A stretch of 64,000 nt of DNA. Origin: CANJBX01 sp035556735 (GTDB lineage Bacteria; Pseudomonadota; Alphaproteobacteria; Rhizobiales; Xanthobacteraceae). The position numbers and the translations under genes were made by a program. This document shows, one piece after another, positions 42,315-51,068 of the stretch. The stretch spans positions 186,001-250,000 of the forward strand of contig DATMFF010000002.1 in the NCBI GenBank assembly GCA_035556735.1, in the 5' to 3' direction. The notes below the pieces were generated by a model. That model did no database searches. It saw nothing but the letters and a program-made list of their open reading frames with translations, and was not told the origin of the DNA. Each line of letters begins with the position of its first letter. Position 1 is the first letter of the stretch.

Positions 42315-43238
42315 TCACGCGCCGCCGAATTGCCAGACGGGAATGCCGACCTTGCGCGCCTTGTCGGCGAGATTCTCCTGAATGCCCGTGCCGGGGAAGA
42401 CCATGACGCCGATCGGCAGCACGTCCAGCATCGCGTCATTGCGCTTGAACGGCGCGGCCCTGGCGTGCTTGGTCCAATCGGGCTTGAAGGCGATCTGCGG
42501 CACGTTGCGGTGATCCGCCCAGCGCGCGGCGATGCGCTCCGCGCCCTTCGGCGAGCCGCCATGCATGAGCACCATGTCCGGATGCTTGGCGTGCACCTGG
42601 TCGAGCTTCGACCAGATCAGCCGATGATCGTTGAAATCGAGCCCACCGCTGAGCGCGATCTTTGGGCCGGGGGGCAGCAAGACTTCCGTTTCGGCGCGCT
42701 TCTTCGCGGCGAGGAAGTCGCGGCTGTCGATCATCGCCGCGGTCATGGTGCGATGGTTGACGAGTGAGCCGTTGCGCGGCCGCCAGGCCGTGCCGGTGTG
42801 GCGCTCGAAGTGCTCACACGCCTGGTCGCGCATCAGCTCGAAGGCGTCGCGTCGCTCGATGAGCGTCCGCCCCTCGGCGATCAGGCGCTCGAGTTCGACG
42901 GACTTGACCTCGGTGCCGTCCTGTTCGCGCTGGCTGCGGCGCTGCGCCTGCACGTTATCGTCGAGCTCGCGAGCGATGCGGTCGGCGGCGCGATGAAAGA
43001 CGTTCGTGGTCGACCAGAGCAGGTCTTCGAGATCGGGTTCGAGGCGCGTGTCGCTGAGCGTGGTGACAAGAGCATTGAAGATGTCGGCGATGGCGCCGGC
43101 GACGACATTGCCGTCGGGAAGCGGACGCGGATCCGGTTCGTCCTGAAAAGGGCGGAAGCCGTAGAGCTGCAGCTCGGCGAGAACGTGGTCGGTCGGAGAC
43201 GAGCTATGGTGGGGTTCGAAATCGTCGTCGGTGGTCAT
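42315..43238 (-). CDS. DUF2493 (SLOG-like) protein
   Basis: The 307-aa protein has a C-terminal DUF2493/YspA domain of the SLOG superfamily (IALSGGLDFNDHRLIWSKLD, LMHGGSPKGAERIAARWAD, IGVMVFPGTGIQENLADKAR) preceded by a helical region. SLOG domains bind nucleotide-derived ligands, and their roles in mobile elements are unclear. GGAG precedes ATG 43238. The composite hairpin at 43361 lies about 120 bases upstream. Confidence 0.88.
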   Translation of the reverse strand: MTTDDDFEPHHSSSPTDHVLAELQLYGFRPFQDEPDPRPLPDGNVVAGAIADIFNALVTTLSDTRLEPDLEDLLWSTTNVFHRAADRIARELDDNVQAQRRSQREQDGTEVKSVELERLIAEGRTLIERRDAFELMRDQACEHFERHTGTAWRPRNGSLVNHRTMTAAMIDSRDFLAAKKRAETEVLLPPGPKIALSGGLDFNDHRLIWSKLDQVHAKHPDMVLMHGGSPKGAERIAARWADHRNVPQIAFKPDWTKHARAAPFKRNDAMLDVLPIGVMVFPGTGIQENLADKARKVGIPVWQFGGA

Positions 43239-43571
43239 GGGATGCTCCGTGGCTGGATCGGCCGCGACCCTCGCGGCCTTCATGGCGACGGAAGACGGCG
43301 GGCGGGCCGGCCCTGCACCCGGAGCGAAGCGCAGGGCCGAAGCGCAGCGGAGGGCCGAAGGGGCCGACTATTTTGCTTCGCGATGTAAAGGCGGCTCTGC
43401 CGCCGACGGAAAATAGTCGGCCCACGAGGTTGCCGGGCCGGGCCGTTTGCCGTCCCGATCGCCTCTCAGGAAGGCCGTGGGCGCGGCTCTCTCCGGCACT
43501 CCGGAGCATCGGCCGCCGGCGAGGCGGTGGACCTCACCTTCGTCCCGGCCGTGCGTTCACGGTCGCACGCT
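43239..43571. other. Non-coding stretch with composite hairpin between toprim and DUF2493 genes
   Basis: It contains the structured element at 43361-43423 and, just after the toprim stop, a small hairpin CGTGCG...CGCACG near 43551-43570. No coding frame is credible. Confidence 0.5.
43361..43423 (-). ncRNA. Composite hairpin element, copy 2 (upstream of DUF2493)
   Basis: A perfect 14-bp outer stem (43361-43374 with 43410-43423) encloses GCTTCGCGA and an inner hairpin GGCGGC-TCT-GCCGCC (43390-43404). Layout and loop sequences match the element at 39992, while stem sequences differ with compensating changes. Confidence 0.55.
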
Positions 43572-44633
43572 CTATGCAGCCTCGGCCATGAAACGAGCGA
43601 CATCCGGGGCTGCGACCTGCGCCCGAAGGTGCGCGCGCAGCACGTCGGGCCCGAGCATGCGGAGATCCTCGTTGAAGTCGCACAGTCTCGGCGACAGCAC
43701 GATCGCCTCGATGCCGTCGTCGGACGCACGTTCGATCAGCGTGGTCATCGCACCGTCGCCGGCCGGGTCGTCGTCGCGTGCGATGTAGAGCCGGCGCAGC
43801 GTGTCAGCGAAGAGGATGGCCGAGAGATGGGCTGCCGACAAAGCGGCGACGATTGGCATGGCGGGCAGCGCCATCCTCAGCGACAGCATGGTCTCGATGC
43901 CTTCGCCTGCGGCCATGACTTCGCCGGCCACACCAAAGCGGACGGCGTGTCCGAGAAGATCGCCCATCGCGCGACGTGGCGTGTCGATCGGTGCCTTGCC
44001 GAGGCGGACGGGATCGAAGCCTTCGGGATCGAGCCAGGTCCGGTGTGCTCCGGTGAGGCGGCCCTCGAGATCGGTGACGGCAGCGATCATGGCGGGCCAT
44101 GTCTCCGTCGCGGAATGCTCGTCGGGCCGATAGTAGCAGCGCGGGTGGAAGCGCAGGGATCCGGTTCCGTGCAAAGATGTAATGCCGCGTCTGCGGAGAT
44201 ACGCCTCGACCAGCGTGCCGTGGATCGGCCGCGACATGGCGAATAGGCGCCGCGCTGCTTCCGGCGACCCCGTGGGAGCTGGCTGGACCAAGCGGCGACG
44301 CTCGTCAAGCTGCGGTTCGGGTTGCGGCAGGCTGAGGAAGGTGCGTGCCTCCTTCGCGACATCGGCGAAATCAACGAGGCCGCTGGATTCGCGGATCACG
44401 TCGAGCAGGTCGCCATGCTCGCCGGTCGCGGCGTCGGTCCACTTGCCCGCCGCGCCTTTGCCGCTCTCCGGGCCAGTCAGGCGCACGAACATCGAGCGGC
44501 CGGGCGTATTGTGCACGTCGCCGACCATCCAGTAGCGGCCTTCGCGGCGGCCGTTGGACAGATAGTGACGACACACCGCCTCGGCATTGCGCGCGAGACG
44601 ATGCGCCAGTTCCGAAGCGTCGAGCCGGGACAT
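43572..44633 (-). CDS. Toprim-domain protein (DUF7146-like primase relative)
   Basis: The 353-aa protein has an N-terminal primase-type zinc-less part (HRLARNAEAVCRHYLSNGRREGRYW, GKWTDAATGEHGDLLDVI) and a C-terminal toprim domain (AAGEGIETMLSLRMA with the toprim Glu; LYIARDDDPAGDGAMTTL with DxD). Such proteins may prime DNA synthesis after transfer. Its ATG overlaps the helicase stop by one base (TGATG), so it is coupled to it. Confidence 0.85.
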   Translation of the reverse strand: MSRLDASELAHRLARNAEAVCRHYLSNGRREGRYWMVGDVHNTPGRSMFVRLTGPESGKGAAGKWTDAATGEHGDLLDVIRESSGLVDFADVAKEARTFLSLPQPEPQLDERRRLVQPAPTGSPEAARRLFAMSRPIHGTLVEAYLRRRGITSLHGTGSLRFHPRCYYRPDEHSATETWPAMIAAVTDLEGRLTGAHRTWLDPEGFDPVRLGKAPIDTPRRAMGDLLGHAVRFGVAGEVMAAGEGIETMLSLRMALPAMPIVAALSAAHLSAILFADTLRRLYIARDDDPAGDGAMTTLIERASDDGIEAIVLSPRLCDFNEDLRMLGPDVLRAHLRAQVAAPDVARFMAEAA

Positions 44634-47600
44634 CACGTCGCCTCCCACTCGCCGACCTGCTCGACCGGATAGCGATCCATTACCTTCGCAAGGATCGCAG
44701 GACCGCTGGCGTCCGTGGGCACGAACATGCGCAGCTTCCACGAAATGATCTCGTGGAAGAGTCCGTAGGCCGTGAGCCGTTCGCGCATGGTGTCGGTGAA
44801 GCCCGACAACTCGATGCGATGACCGCCCATCACCCGGACACGACGAAGCTGAAGCCCCTCGGCGAGGTTGATGACGGTCTTGCCCTCGATGAGAGCAGCA
44901 AGGGCGTCGTCCGGCGTCAGTGAAGGCAGGCCGGCCGCGGTGGCCGTGGCCGCCCAGGCCGGCGAGACCCTGCGACCGATGATGCGCTCGCCGTCATCGG
45001 TTTGCAGCCGGTAGACGCGCGTCGACTCATTCGGGAGCCGCTTCCAGATCGGCAGCATCAAGCCCGAAACTATGTGCAGGGTCGAGTCGGCAAACGCCGG
45101 CACCTCGGCGAGCTCCGCGGTCCAGGCTGCGGCGAAGGCCGCCTCTTCGGCCTCCTCCCAATGGCTCTCCGCCATCGTACGAACGGGTACGTTCGGTGCT
45201 TCCATCGGTCGGATCAGGCGGACGCGGTATTCGACCTCGCCGTCGTCGAGCATGACCGACGGCGCGCGGACCCGCACGGCGGCGCGCCCAGATCGGGCGT
45301 TGACGAGAAGGCGCGATCCGCGCTCGCGCAGCCGGCTCAAGGCCTCGTCGAGCGTGACGGGCCGGTTGCGCTGGCGCTGCACGATCGTCAGTAGACACGT
45401 TTCGGCGCCGGTGCCTGGATGAGTGTAGATCGTCTGTCGGTCGGTAACGACGAAGCTCTCGGCGCGCAGCGTCTCCAGTCCCACGTCGTAGGTGCCGGCG
45501 GCGATCGCGCCCTCGATGCGCGCGTTCAATAGTTGCTCGAAGGCGGTGAACAGGATGCCTTGGAGATCGATGGTCAGCGCGAGCATGCGGTTGAGGAATG
45601 TGGTGATCGGCGGCAGATCGTCCTTGATGCCGTTCGCATCCATGAGCTTCAGGCCGGTCGCCGCCTCGAACCGCTGAAGCGAGCAGCCCTCGATCTTGCC
45701 GCGAACGAGCAGCATGTAGAGCTGGCGCAGGGCGTCCCGCGCATAATGGGACTCCAGATTGTCTTCCGGCCGGAACAGGCCCTGGCCGCCGGTCTGGCGT
45801 TGACCGCGCGTGATCGCGCCAAGCGTATCGAGCCGGCGTGCGATCGTGCTGAGGAAGCGCTTCTCGGCCTTGACGTTCGTCGCGACCGGCCTGAACAGCG
45901 GGGGCTGCTGCTGGTTCGTCCGATGCGAGCGGCCGAGCCCCTGGATGGCTGTATCCGCCTTCCAGCCGGGCTCGAGGAGATAATGCACGCGAAGGCGCGT
46001 GTTCCTCGCCGTAAGCTCGGCATGATAACTGCGGCCGGTGCCACCCGCGTCACTGAACACGAGGATGCGCTTGTGGTCGTCCATGAACGCCTGCGCCTCG
46101 GCGAGATTGGCGGAGGCTGCGCGTGTCTCGACGACAAGCCGGTCGCTCCTGGCGGCGCCGTTGGACTTGCGGACGATGCGGCGCGAACGGCCGGTCACTT
46201 CGGCGACTATGTCTGTGCCAAAGTGCTGCACGAGCTGGTCAAGCGCGCCGGGAACAGGTGGCAGGCTCGCGAGCTTGGCGATCAGCGCATCACGACGTGC
46301 AACCGCCTCGCGGCTTTCGACCGGCTGCCCGTCGCGATAGACGGGGCGCGACGACAGCTTGCCCTCGCTGTCGGTGAAGGGCTCGTAGAGCTGGACCGGA
46401 AAGGAATGGGCGAGATAGTCGAGAACGTATTCCCGCGGGGTAATGTCGACGCGCACGTCGTTCCATTCTTCGGTCGGCAGTTCGGCGAGGCGCCGTTCCA
46501 TTAGGGCTTCGCCCGTCGAGACTATCTGGATGACGGCGGCATGGCCTTCCTCGAGATCTCGCTTGATCGATCGAATCAGTGTGGGCGTCTTCATTGAGGT
46601 CAGGAGGTGGCCGAAGAAACGCTGTTTCGCCGACTCGAACGCGCTGCGTGCCGCAGACTTGGCCTGGCGGTTCAGCGTGCCCGAACCGCCTTCGCTTCCG
46701 CCGGTGATCTTGGCGGCCTGCATGGCGGCATCGAGGTTGTTGTGAATGATCGCGAAGGCGCCGGCGTAGGCGTCGTAGATGCGGGTTTGTTCGGGCGTCA
46801 GCTCATGTTCGACCAGTTCGTACTCGACGCCAGCAAAGCTGAGCGAACGCGAAGTGTAGAGGCCGAGCGCGCGCAGGTCGCGGGCCAGCACCTCCATGGC
46901 GGCGACACCGCCAGCCTCAATCGCCTCCACGAACTCGGCCCGGGTCGAGAACGGAAAGTCTTCGCCGCCCCAGAGGCCGAGCCGTTGCGCGTAGGCGAGG
47001 TTGTGCACGGTCGTCGCGCCGGTGGCGGAGACGTAGACGACGCGTGCGTCCGGCAGCGCGTGCTGGAGCCGCAGGCCTGCGCGGCCTTGCTGCGAGGCTT
47101 CCTGATCGCCGCGTTCACCCTTGGCGCCGACCGCGTTCTGCATGGCATGGGCTTCGTCGAAAATGATCACTCCGTCGAAGTCGGAGCCCAACCATTCAAC
47201 GATCTGCCTCACGCGGGAAAGGCGTTCGCCGCGGTCGTCGGACCGTAGCGTAGCGTAGGTTAGAAATAGGATGCCTTCCCGCAGCGTGATCGGCTTGCCC
47301 TGTGGAAACCGGGAAAGCGGCGTGATGAGCAAACGCTCCATGCCGAGAGCCGACCAGTCGCGCTGCGCGTCTTCGAGAAGCTTGTCGCTTTTCGAGATCC
47401 ACACCGCCTTGCGACGGCCCTGCATCCAGTTGTCCAGGATGATGCCGGCAGACTCCCGCCCTTTGCCGACGCCCGTGCCGTCGCCGATCATGAAGCCGCG
47501 CCGAAAGCGAACCGCACTCTTGGCGTCCTCGGCCGCGGCGGTCACGACGTCGAGGGTTTCGTCCACGGTCCAGGCGCCGGCGAGATGCTCGGCATGCGCC

Positions 47601-48988
47601 TCGCCTGCATAGATTACGGTCTCGAGCTGGGCGCCGGAGAGCAGGCTGAGGATGTTGGCGGGGAGCCGAGGACGGTAGCTCGGCTTGGGCGGCGCGACGG
47701 AGGCCATCGCCGCGGACTGGACGAGCTGCGTCGGGTGATCTAGAGCGCCGGGAATCCGAAGGCTTTGAAGCGCATAGTTCTCATAGATCGCATCGGAGAG
47801 GCGCGCGCCCTGCGGTGGCGTCCAATCGATCGTCTCACAGATGAGTTCGACGCCTTCGGGCTCGGCGGCGCTCGCGGGCCGCGATGCAGCTTGGGCGGCG
47901 TGTGCGATGTAGCCGCGAACGGTGCGCGGCCTGGCGACAGCCGGCACGGCCACGGAGGGATCGACCGGTAGTCGTGCCGGAACGTGCTCCGCGATCCACG
48001 CCAAGAGCGTGGCGACGTCCGGCGCGATGCCGGGCGCAGCCGGGAACACGATGGGATCGTCGGCCGGGCGCTTGTCGATAACGGTCAGCCGCGTCGGGAA
48101 TGTCGTGCCGTGCTTGGCGTAGACCCGGCCGTCGATAGCGGCGGAGAAGACCACGCGGCCGCGTTCCTGAAGCCGGACATAAGCGTCGCGCCAAGCCGGA
48201 GCGTCGGGCGCGAAATTGGCCCCGGTGATCGCGACCAAGCGGCCGCCGTCGGCAAGCCGCGCCAGCGCCGAGCCGATGTGGCGGAGCGCGGCGTCCGGCA
48301 TGCGCCCCTGCACGTTCGCCATCGCCGAGAAGGGCGGATTCATGATGACGACGCTCGGCAGGATGGCAGTGTCGAGATGATCGTGAATCTGCGCGGCGTC
48401 GTGACGGGTCGCGGTGACGTGCGGAAACAGCAAGGAGAGAACGCCGACGCGGGTCTCAGCCAGCTCGTTGAGGACGAGCGATCCGCCCGCGATCTCGGCG
48501 AGGATGGCGAGCAGGCCGGTGCCGGCCGAGGGCTCGAGCACGCGGTCGCCGGGCGTAATGGCGGCGGCCGTCGCGACCGCGAGCCCGAGTGGCATCGGTG
48601 TCGAGAACTGCTTGAGGGTCTCGCTCTCGATCGAGCGGCGTGTGTGCGTCGGCAGGAGCCCGACGATCTTGTCCAGCATGGGGAGGGCCAGGGCCGGAGA
48701 ACCGGCCTTGCGCAAAAGCGCCTTTCCGTATTTGCGGAGAAACAGGACGGTCGCGGCCTCGCAGGCGTCGTAGGCCGATTTCCAGTCCCAGGCGCCGGAC
48801 GTGTCGGAGCCGCCGAAGGCCTGCTCCATCGCAGCGCGAAGGGTTGCCGCGTCGACCTGACGGCCCTGTTCGAGATGCGGAAGGAGATGGTGCGCGGCTG
48901 CGCCGATGCAGCGAGCGATATCGGAGGGAGACGCAAGCGGCGACGCCGCGACCGCGGGCGCGGCCGCGAGAGCGGTGGACGGGGTCAT
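44633..48988 (-). CDS. Methyltransferase-strawberry notch helicase fusion
   Basis: This 1451-aa protein combines an N-terminal adenine-methyltransferase-like domain (LEPSAGTG at 151-158; MNPPFS at 216-221) with a strawberry-notch SF2 helicase (Walker A GDGTGVGKGR near 520, DEAH near 620, SATG after it, and GLGRSHRTNQ in the C-terminal lobe). The family is common in ICEs and plasmids and is thought to protect or remodel incoming DNA; the activity is not established. It is followed by a coupled toprim gene and preceded by a structured leader (49013). Confidence 0.92.
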   Translation of the reverse strand: MTPSTALAAAPAVAASPLASPSDIARCIGAAAHHLLPHLEQGRQVDAATLRAAMEQAFGGSDTSGAWDWKSAYDACEAATVLFLRKYGKALLRKAGSPALALPMLDKIVGLLPTHTRRSIESETLKQFSTPMPLGLAVATAAAITPGDRVLEPSAGTGLLAILAEIAGGSLVLNELAETRVGVLSLLFPHVTATRHDAAQIHDHLDTAILPSVVIMNPPFSAMANVQGRMPDAALRHIGSALARLADGGRLVAITGANFAPDAPAWRDAYVRLQERGRVVFSAAIDGRVYAKHGTTFPTRLTVIDKRPADDPIVFPAAPGIAPDVATLLAWIAEHVPARLPVDPSVAVPAVARPRTVRGYIAHAAQAASRPASAAEPEGVELICETIDWTPPQGARLSDAIYENYALQSLRIPGALDHPTQLVQSAAMASVAPPKPSYRPRLPANILSLLSGAQLETVIYAGEAHAEHLAGAWTVDETLDVVTAAAEDAKSAVRFRRGFMIGDGTGVGKGRESAGIILDNWMQGRRKAVWISKSDKLLEDAQRDWSALGMERLLITPLSRFPQGKPITLREGILFLTYATLRSDDRGERLSRVRQIVEWLGSDFDGVIIFDEAHAMQNAVGAKGERGDQEASQQGRAGLRLQHALPDARVVYVSATGATTVHNLAYAQRLGLWGGEDFPFSTRAEFVEAIEAGGVAAMEVLARDLRALGLYTSRSLSFAGVEYELVEHELTPEQTRIYDAYAGAFAIIHNNLDAAMQAAKITGGSEGGSGTLNRQAKSAARSAFESAKQRFFGHLLTSMKTPTLIRSIKRDLEEGHAAVIQIVSTGEALMERRLAELPTEEWNDVRVDITPREYVLDYLAHSFPVQLYEPFTDSEGKLSSRPVYRDGQPVESREAVARRDALIAKLASLPPVPGALDQLVQHFGTDIVAEVTGRSRRIVRKSNGAARSDRLVVETRAASANLAEAQAFMDDHKRILVFSDAGGTGRSYHAELTARNTRLRVHYLLEPGWKADTAIQGLGRSHRTNQQQPPLFRPVATNVKAEKRFLSTIARRLDTLGAITRGQRQTGGQGLFRPEDNLESHYARDALRQLYMLLVRGKIEGCSLQRFEAATGLKLMDANGIKDDLPPITTFLNRMLALTIDLQGILFTAFEQLLNARIEGAIAAGTYDVGLETLRAESFVVTDRQTIYTHPGTGAETCLLTIVQRQRNRPVTLDEALSRLRERGSRLLVNARSGRAAVRVRAPSVMLDDGEVEYRVRLIRPMEAPNVPVRTMAESHWEEAEEAAFAAAWTAELAEVPAFADSTLHIVSGLMLPIWKRLPNESTRVYRLQTDDGERIIGRRVSPAWAATATAAGLPSLTPDDALAALIEGKTVINLAEGLQLRRVRVMGGHRIELSGFTDTMRERLTAYGLFHEIISWKLRMFVPTDASGPAILAKVMDRYPVEQVGEWEAT

Positions 48989-49012
48989 GTCGGTGAACCT
49001 CGGGAGAGCGGA

Positions 49013-49062
49013 GACGGGCGAGCCGGCCGGCGCTCTCTGGACCGCTCCGGCTCAAACCCGTC
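49013..49062 (-). ncRNA. Structured 5' leader, helicase gene (GACGGG/CCCGTC motif)
   Basis: On the minus strand GACGGGTTTGAGCCGG opens and CCGGCTCGCCCGTC closes a two-level stem, ending 24 bases before the helicase ATG. The same outer stem and GGGTT segment recur upstream of the parB-like (53238) and ardC (54730) genes. Confidence 0.6.
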
Positions 49063-49125
49063 CCGGCCAGGCTCTCCCTCTCGTCACGCCGCCGCCTTCA
49101 CCGCGCGCCGCCACGCACGCGAGGA

Positions 49126-49368
49126 TCAGGGAGCCGGTTCGTCCGGCAGGGTTGCGGACGGCGGCACGTAGGCGTCGAAGGGGTTGCCGTCGGCGAGATG
49201 GCCGAACGGCGTGAACACGAAGTCCGTGCCGTCGCGCCCCACGGCGCAGATGACGTAGCGCGGCTCGCCGGTAACGGCATCGGTGCACTCCATGAGCGCG
49301 AGGTTTCCGTCCGCCGCCGCGCGCAGCAGCGTCGCAAAATTCGCCCGCGCGTGATCGGGGATGCTCAT
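49126..49368 (-). CDS. DUF6117 family small protein
   Basis: The 80-aa protein starts MSIPDHARANFATLLRAAAD and contains LALMECTDAVTGEPRYVICA and FTPFGHLADGNPFDAYVPP, the pattern of the DUF6117 family carried by conjugative elements. Function unknown. It overlaps the gene upstream (ATGA at 49365-49368). Confidence 0.78.
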   Translation of the reverse strand: MSIPDHARANFATLLRAAADGNLALMECTDAVTGEPRYVICAVGRDGTDFVFTPFGHLADGNPFDAYVPPSATLPDEPAP

Positions 49369-49790
49369 CGCGCACCTCGCCTTCCGCGCTCGCCCGACAA
49401 GGTGCGGTCGAGCCAACCATTGGTCGCGATCCAGGCGACGGTCCTGCGGCGGCCGAGGTCGAGGACGTGCGCGCCGCCACCGAAGGCGTTCACGCGCGGG
49501 CGCGAGCAGGTATTCGCCCACTGAAAGCCCCACCGTCCGGTGAGGCCGAATTCCTCGGCGCAGCGGAGCACGAATTCGATGACAGCCTGAGGATCGCCGG
49601 TCGTGTCATCGCGAATCCAGAGCTGCGTTCCGCCATGCTCGGGCTGGATGGAAAGAAGAAACGCCTCGGATGGCGGGTCCTCCGCGGCGTTCTCCTCCAT
49701 CACGCGATTGTAGAGGTCCATTGCCCGGACGGCATTCTCCGGCGTGTCGACGTCGAGAAGACAGGAGAAGTACGCAAGGAAGTCAGCCAT
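49365..49790 (-). CDS. Conserved ICE protein of unknown function
   Basis: The 141-aa protein starts MADFLAYFSCLLDVDTPENA and contains FLLSIQPEHGGTQLWIRDD, FVLRCAEEFGLTGRWGFQW and VLDLGRRRTVAWIATNGWL. It has no signal peptide. A GGAGG ribosome-binding site precedes the start. Its place in the parB-like to helicase block suggests an ICE maintenance or anti-restriction role, but I do not recognise a family. Confidence 0.65.
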   Translation of the reverse strand: MADFLAYFSCLLDVDTPENAVRAMDLYNRVMEENAAEDPPSEAFLLSIQPEHGGTQLWIRDDTTGDPQAVIEFVLRCAEEFGLTGRWGFQWANTCSRPRVNAFGGGAHVLDLGRRRTVAWIATNGWLDRTLSGERGRRGAR

Positions 49791-49811
49791 CTTGGCCTCC
49801 AGAAATGCGAA

Positions 49812-49833
49812 AGCCCGGCGCGGCGGCCGGACT
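49812..49833 (-). terminator. Terminator-like hairpin, copy 1
   Basis: AGCCCGG and CCGGACT arms around CGCGGCGG, followed on the minus strand by a T-rich TTTCGC. Nearly identical to the hairpin at 50736. Confidence 0.55.
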
Positions 49834-49863
49834 GGTTGAGCGATGGGATTGCGGCTGGAAGCG

Positions 49864-50058
49864 TCAGAGCCGCAATTCGGCGACGAGGCGCTGGGCATTG
49901 GCGTGATGCTCCAGCATCTCGCGGTAGAAGCGCTTGCGCGCGTCCCGCTTTGCCGGATCACGCTGCGCGGACCGCGTGAGCTTGCGCCGTGCCGCGCGGA
50001 TCACCGTGCGGTCGCTGTCCCAGACGGTGACGCCGAGGCGGAGATAGGTGCCGTGCAT
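49864..50058 (-). CDS. Small basic hypothetical protein
   Basis: The 64-aa protein starts MHGTYLRLGVTVWDSDRTVI and ends in a basic helix (KRFYREMLEHHANAQRLVAE). It starts directly at the stop of the upstream gene (50060) and is thus coupled to it. I do not recognise a family. Confidence 0.6.
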   Translation of the reverse strand: MHGTYLRLGVTVWDSDRTVIRAARRKLTRSAQRDPAKRDARKRFYREMLEHHANAQRLVAELRL

Positions 50059-50059
50059 C

Positions 50060-50713
50060 TCAGCCTCCGTCCGCCTGCTTCGCCGCTCGCAGGGCGGCGA
50101 GCGCCGCGCGGAATTCCGCTGCGCCCACTTCCTCCGACAAGTCGATGTTGGCGGCGACGGACACGCATGCGCTGTGAATATCAGCGTCCGACACGGCGCC
50201 CGGGCTGAGACTCGCAAACTCGGCATCGGTCTCGACGATCGCGGCGATCTGGTCGCGGACGCGGTCCTCCTGGAGCTGCGCGAGGACGTGACGTGGGCGT
50301 GGAGCCGTGACGGGTTCGTCGGGATCGCGCGCTCCAGCAAGGATCGCCTCGGCCTTCGCGACCGCGGCGCTCGCCCGTGCGAGCCAGTAGGCATCCGTGC
50401 GCCGCTGGGCGACCTCATCCGCAATGACGATCTTCAGAAGGCCGAACAGCACCTCGAAGTGCGCGGCCTTCCGCTGAATGGTCTCATCGAAGTGCGATGG
50501 GACCGGGACGGTGTCACCTGAATAGGCAGCATCCGCCCCGAGCCAGATGCCGGTGACATAGGTTTCGCCGGCGGCCTCGTAGTCGAGCTTGTCGTTGGAC
50601 CAGTCATCGTCCTCGATGGCCTGACGACAAGCCTCGGCCGGCGTCGCGGCATGATAGGTGCGTTGCCGGTAGACCGGCACGCGGTAGGTCGTTTCAACGG
50701 TGTAAGCGGGCAT
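50060..50713 (-). CDS. Conserved ICE protein of unknown function
   Basis: The 217-aa acidic protein starts MPAYTVETTYRVPVYRQRTY and has an N-terminal domain with AATPAEACRQAIEDDDW...TYVTGIW that recurs in other ICE proteins. A long helical C-terminal half follows. It has GGAGG before its ATG. The function is unknown. Confidence 0.62.
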   Translation of the reverse strand: MPAYTVETTYRVPVYRQRTYHAATPAEACRQAIEDDDWSNDKLDYEAAGETYVTGIWLGADAAYSGDTVPVPSHFDETIQRKAAHFEVLFGLLKIVIADEVAQRRTDAYWLARASAAVAKAEAILAGARDPDEPVTAPRPRHVLAQLQEDRVRDQIAAIVETDAEFASLSPGAVSDADIHSACVSVAANIDLSEEVGAAEFRAALAALRAAKQADGG

Positions 50714-50735
50714 GACAGCCTCCTGAAAACGCGAA

Positions 50736-50757
50736 AGCCCGGCGCGGCGGCCGGGCT
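50736..50757 (-). terminator. Terminator-like hairpin, copy 2
   Basis: AGCCCGG and CCGGGCT arms form a perfect stem with an eight-base loop and, on the minus strand, TTTCGCGTTTT follows. It lies between two genes of the block. Confidence 0.6.
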
Positions 50758-50785
50758 GTTGGGGTTGGGTGGAGGGAAGGCGGAC

Positions 50786-51007
50786 CTAGAAGCCGAATTG
50801 CCAGGACGGCCAGGGCTGGCCGTCATTGGCGGCCTTCACCGCCTCCTCGAGATAGTCGGCATCGCCTTCCACGAAGGTCGGGTGTTCGACGGGCGTTTCG
50901 TCGATCACCGTCACGCTGCACACGAGGCCGTCCTCGACCTCGACATGGACGGGCACGAGATACTGGAAAACGACGCGGCGGGGCACGCCGGGTCTGGGCT
51001 TCGTCAT
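50786..51007 (-). CDS. Small conserved hypothetical protein
   Basis: The 73-aa acidic protein starts MTKPRPGVPRRVVFQYLVPV and contains VHVEVEDGLVCSVTVIDETPV and WPSWQFGF. It lies downstream of the parB-like gene, separated by a strong hairpin (51032). Function unknown. Confidence 0.6.
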   Translation of the reverse strand: MTKPRPGVPRRVVFQYLVPVHVEVEDGLVCSVTVIDETPVEHPTFVEGDADYLEEAVKAANDGQPWPSWQFGF

Positions 51008-51031
51008 CGGATTGCTCGTGATCGAGAGGCT

Positions 51032-51059
51032 GGCGGGAGCGGCCGAAGCCGCCCCCGCC
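51032..51059 (-). terminator. UUCG-capped hairpin after the parB-like gene
   Basis: A 12-bp stem (51032-51043 with 51048-51059) closes a CGAA loop, which is the stable UUCG tetraloop on the minus strand. It starts ten bases after the stop codon. Confidence 0.7.
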
Positions 51060-51068
51060 ATGGTCGCG

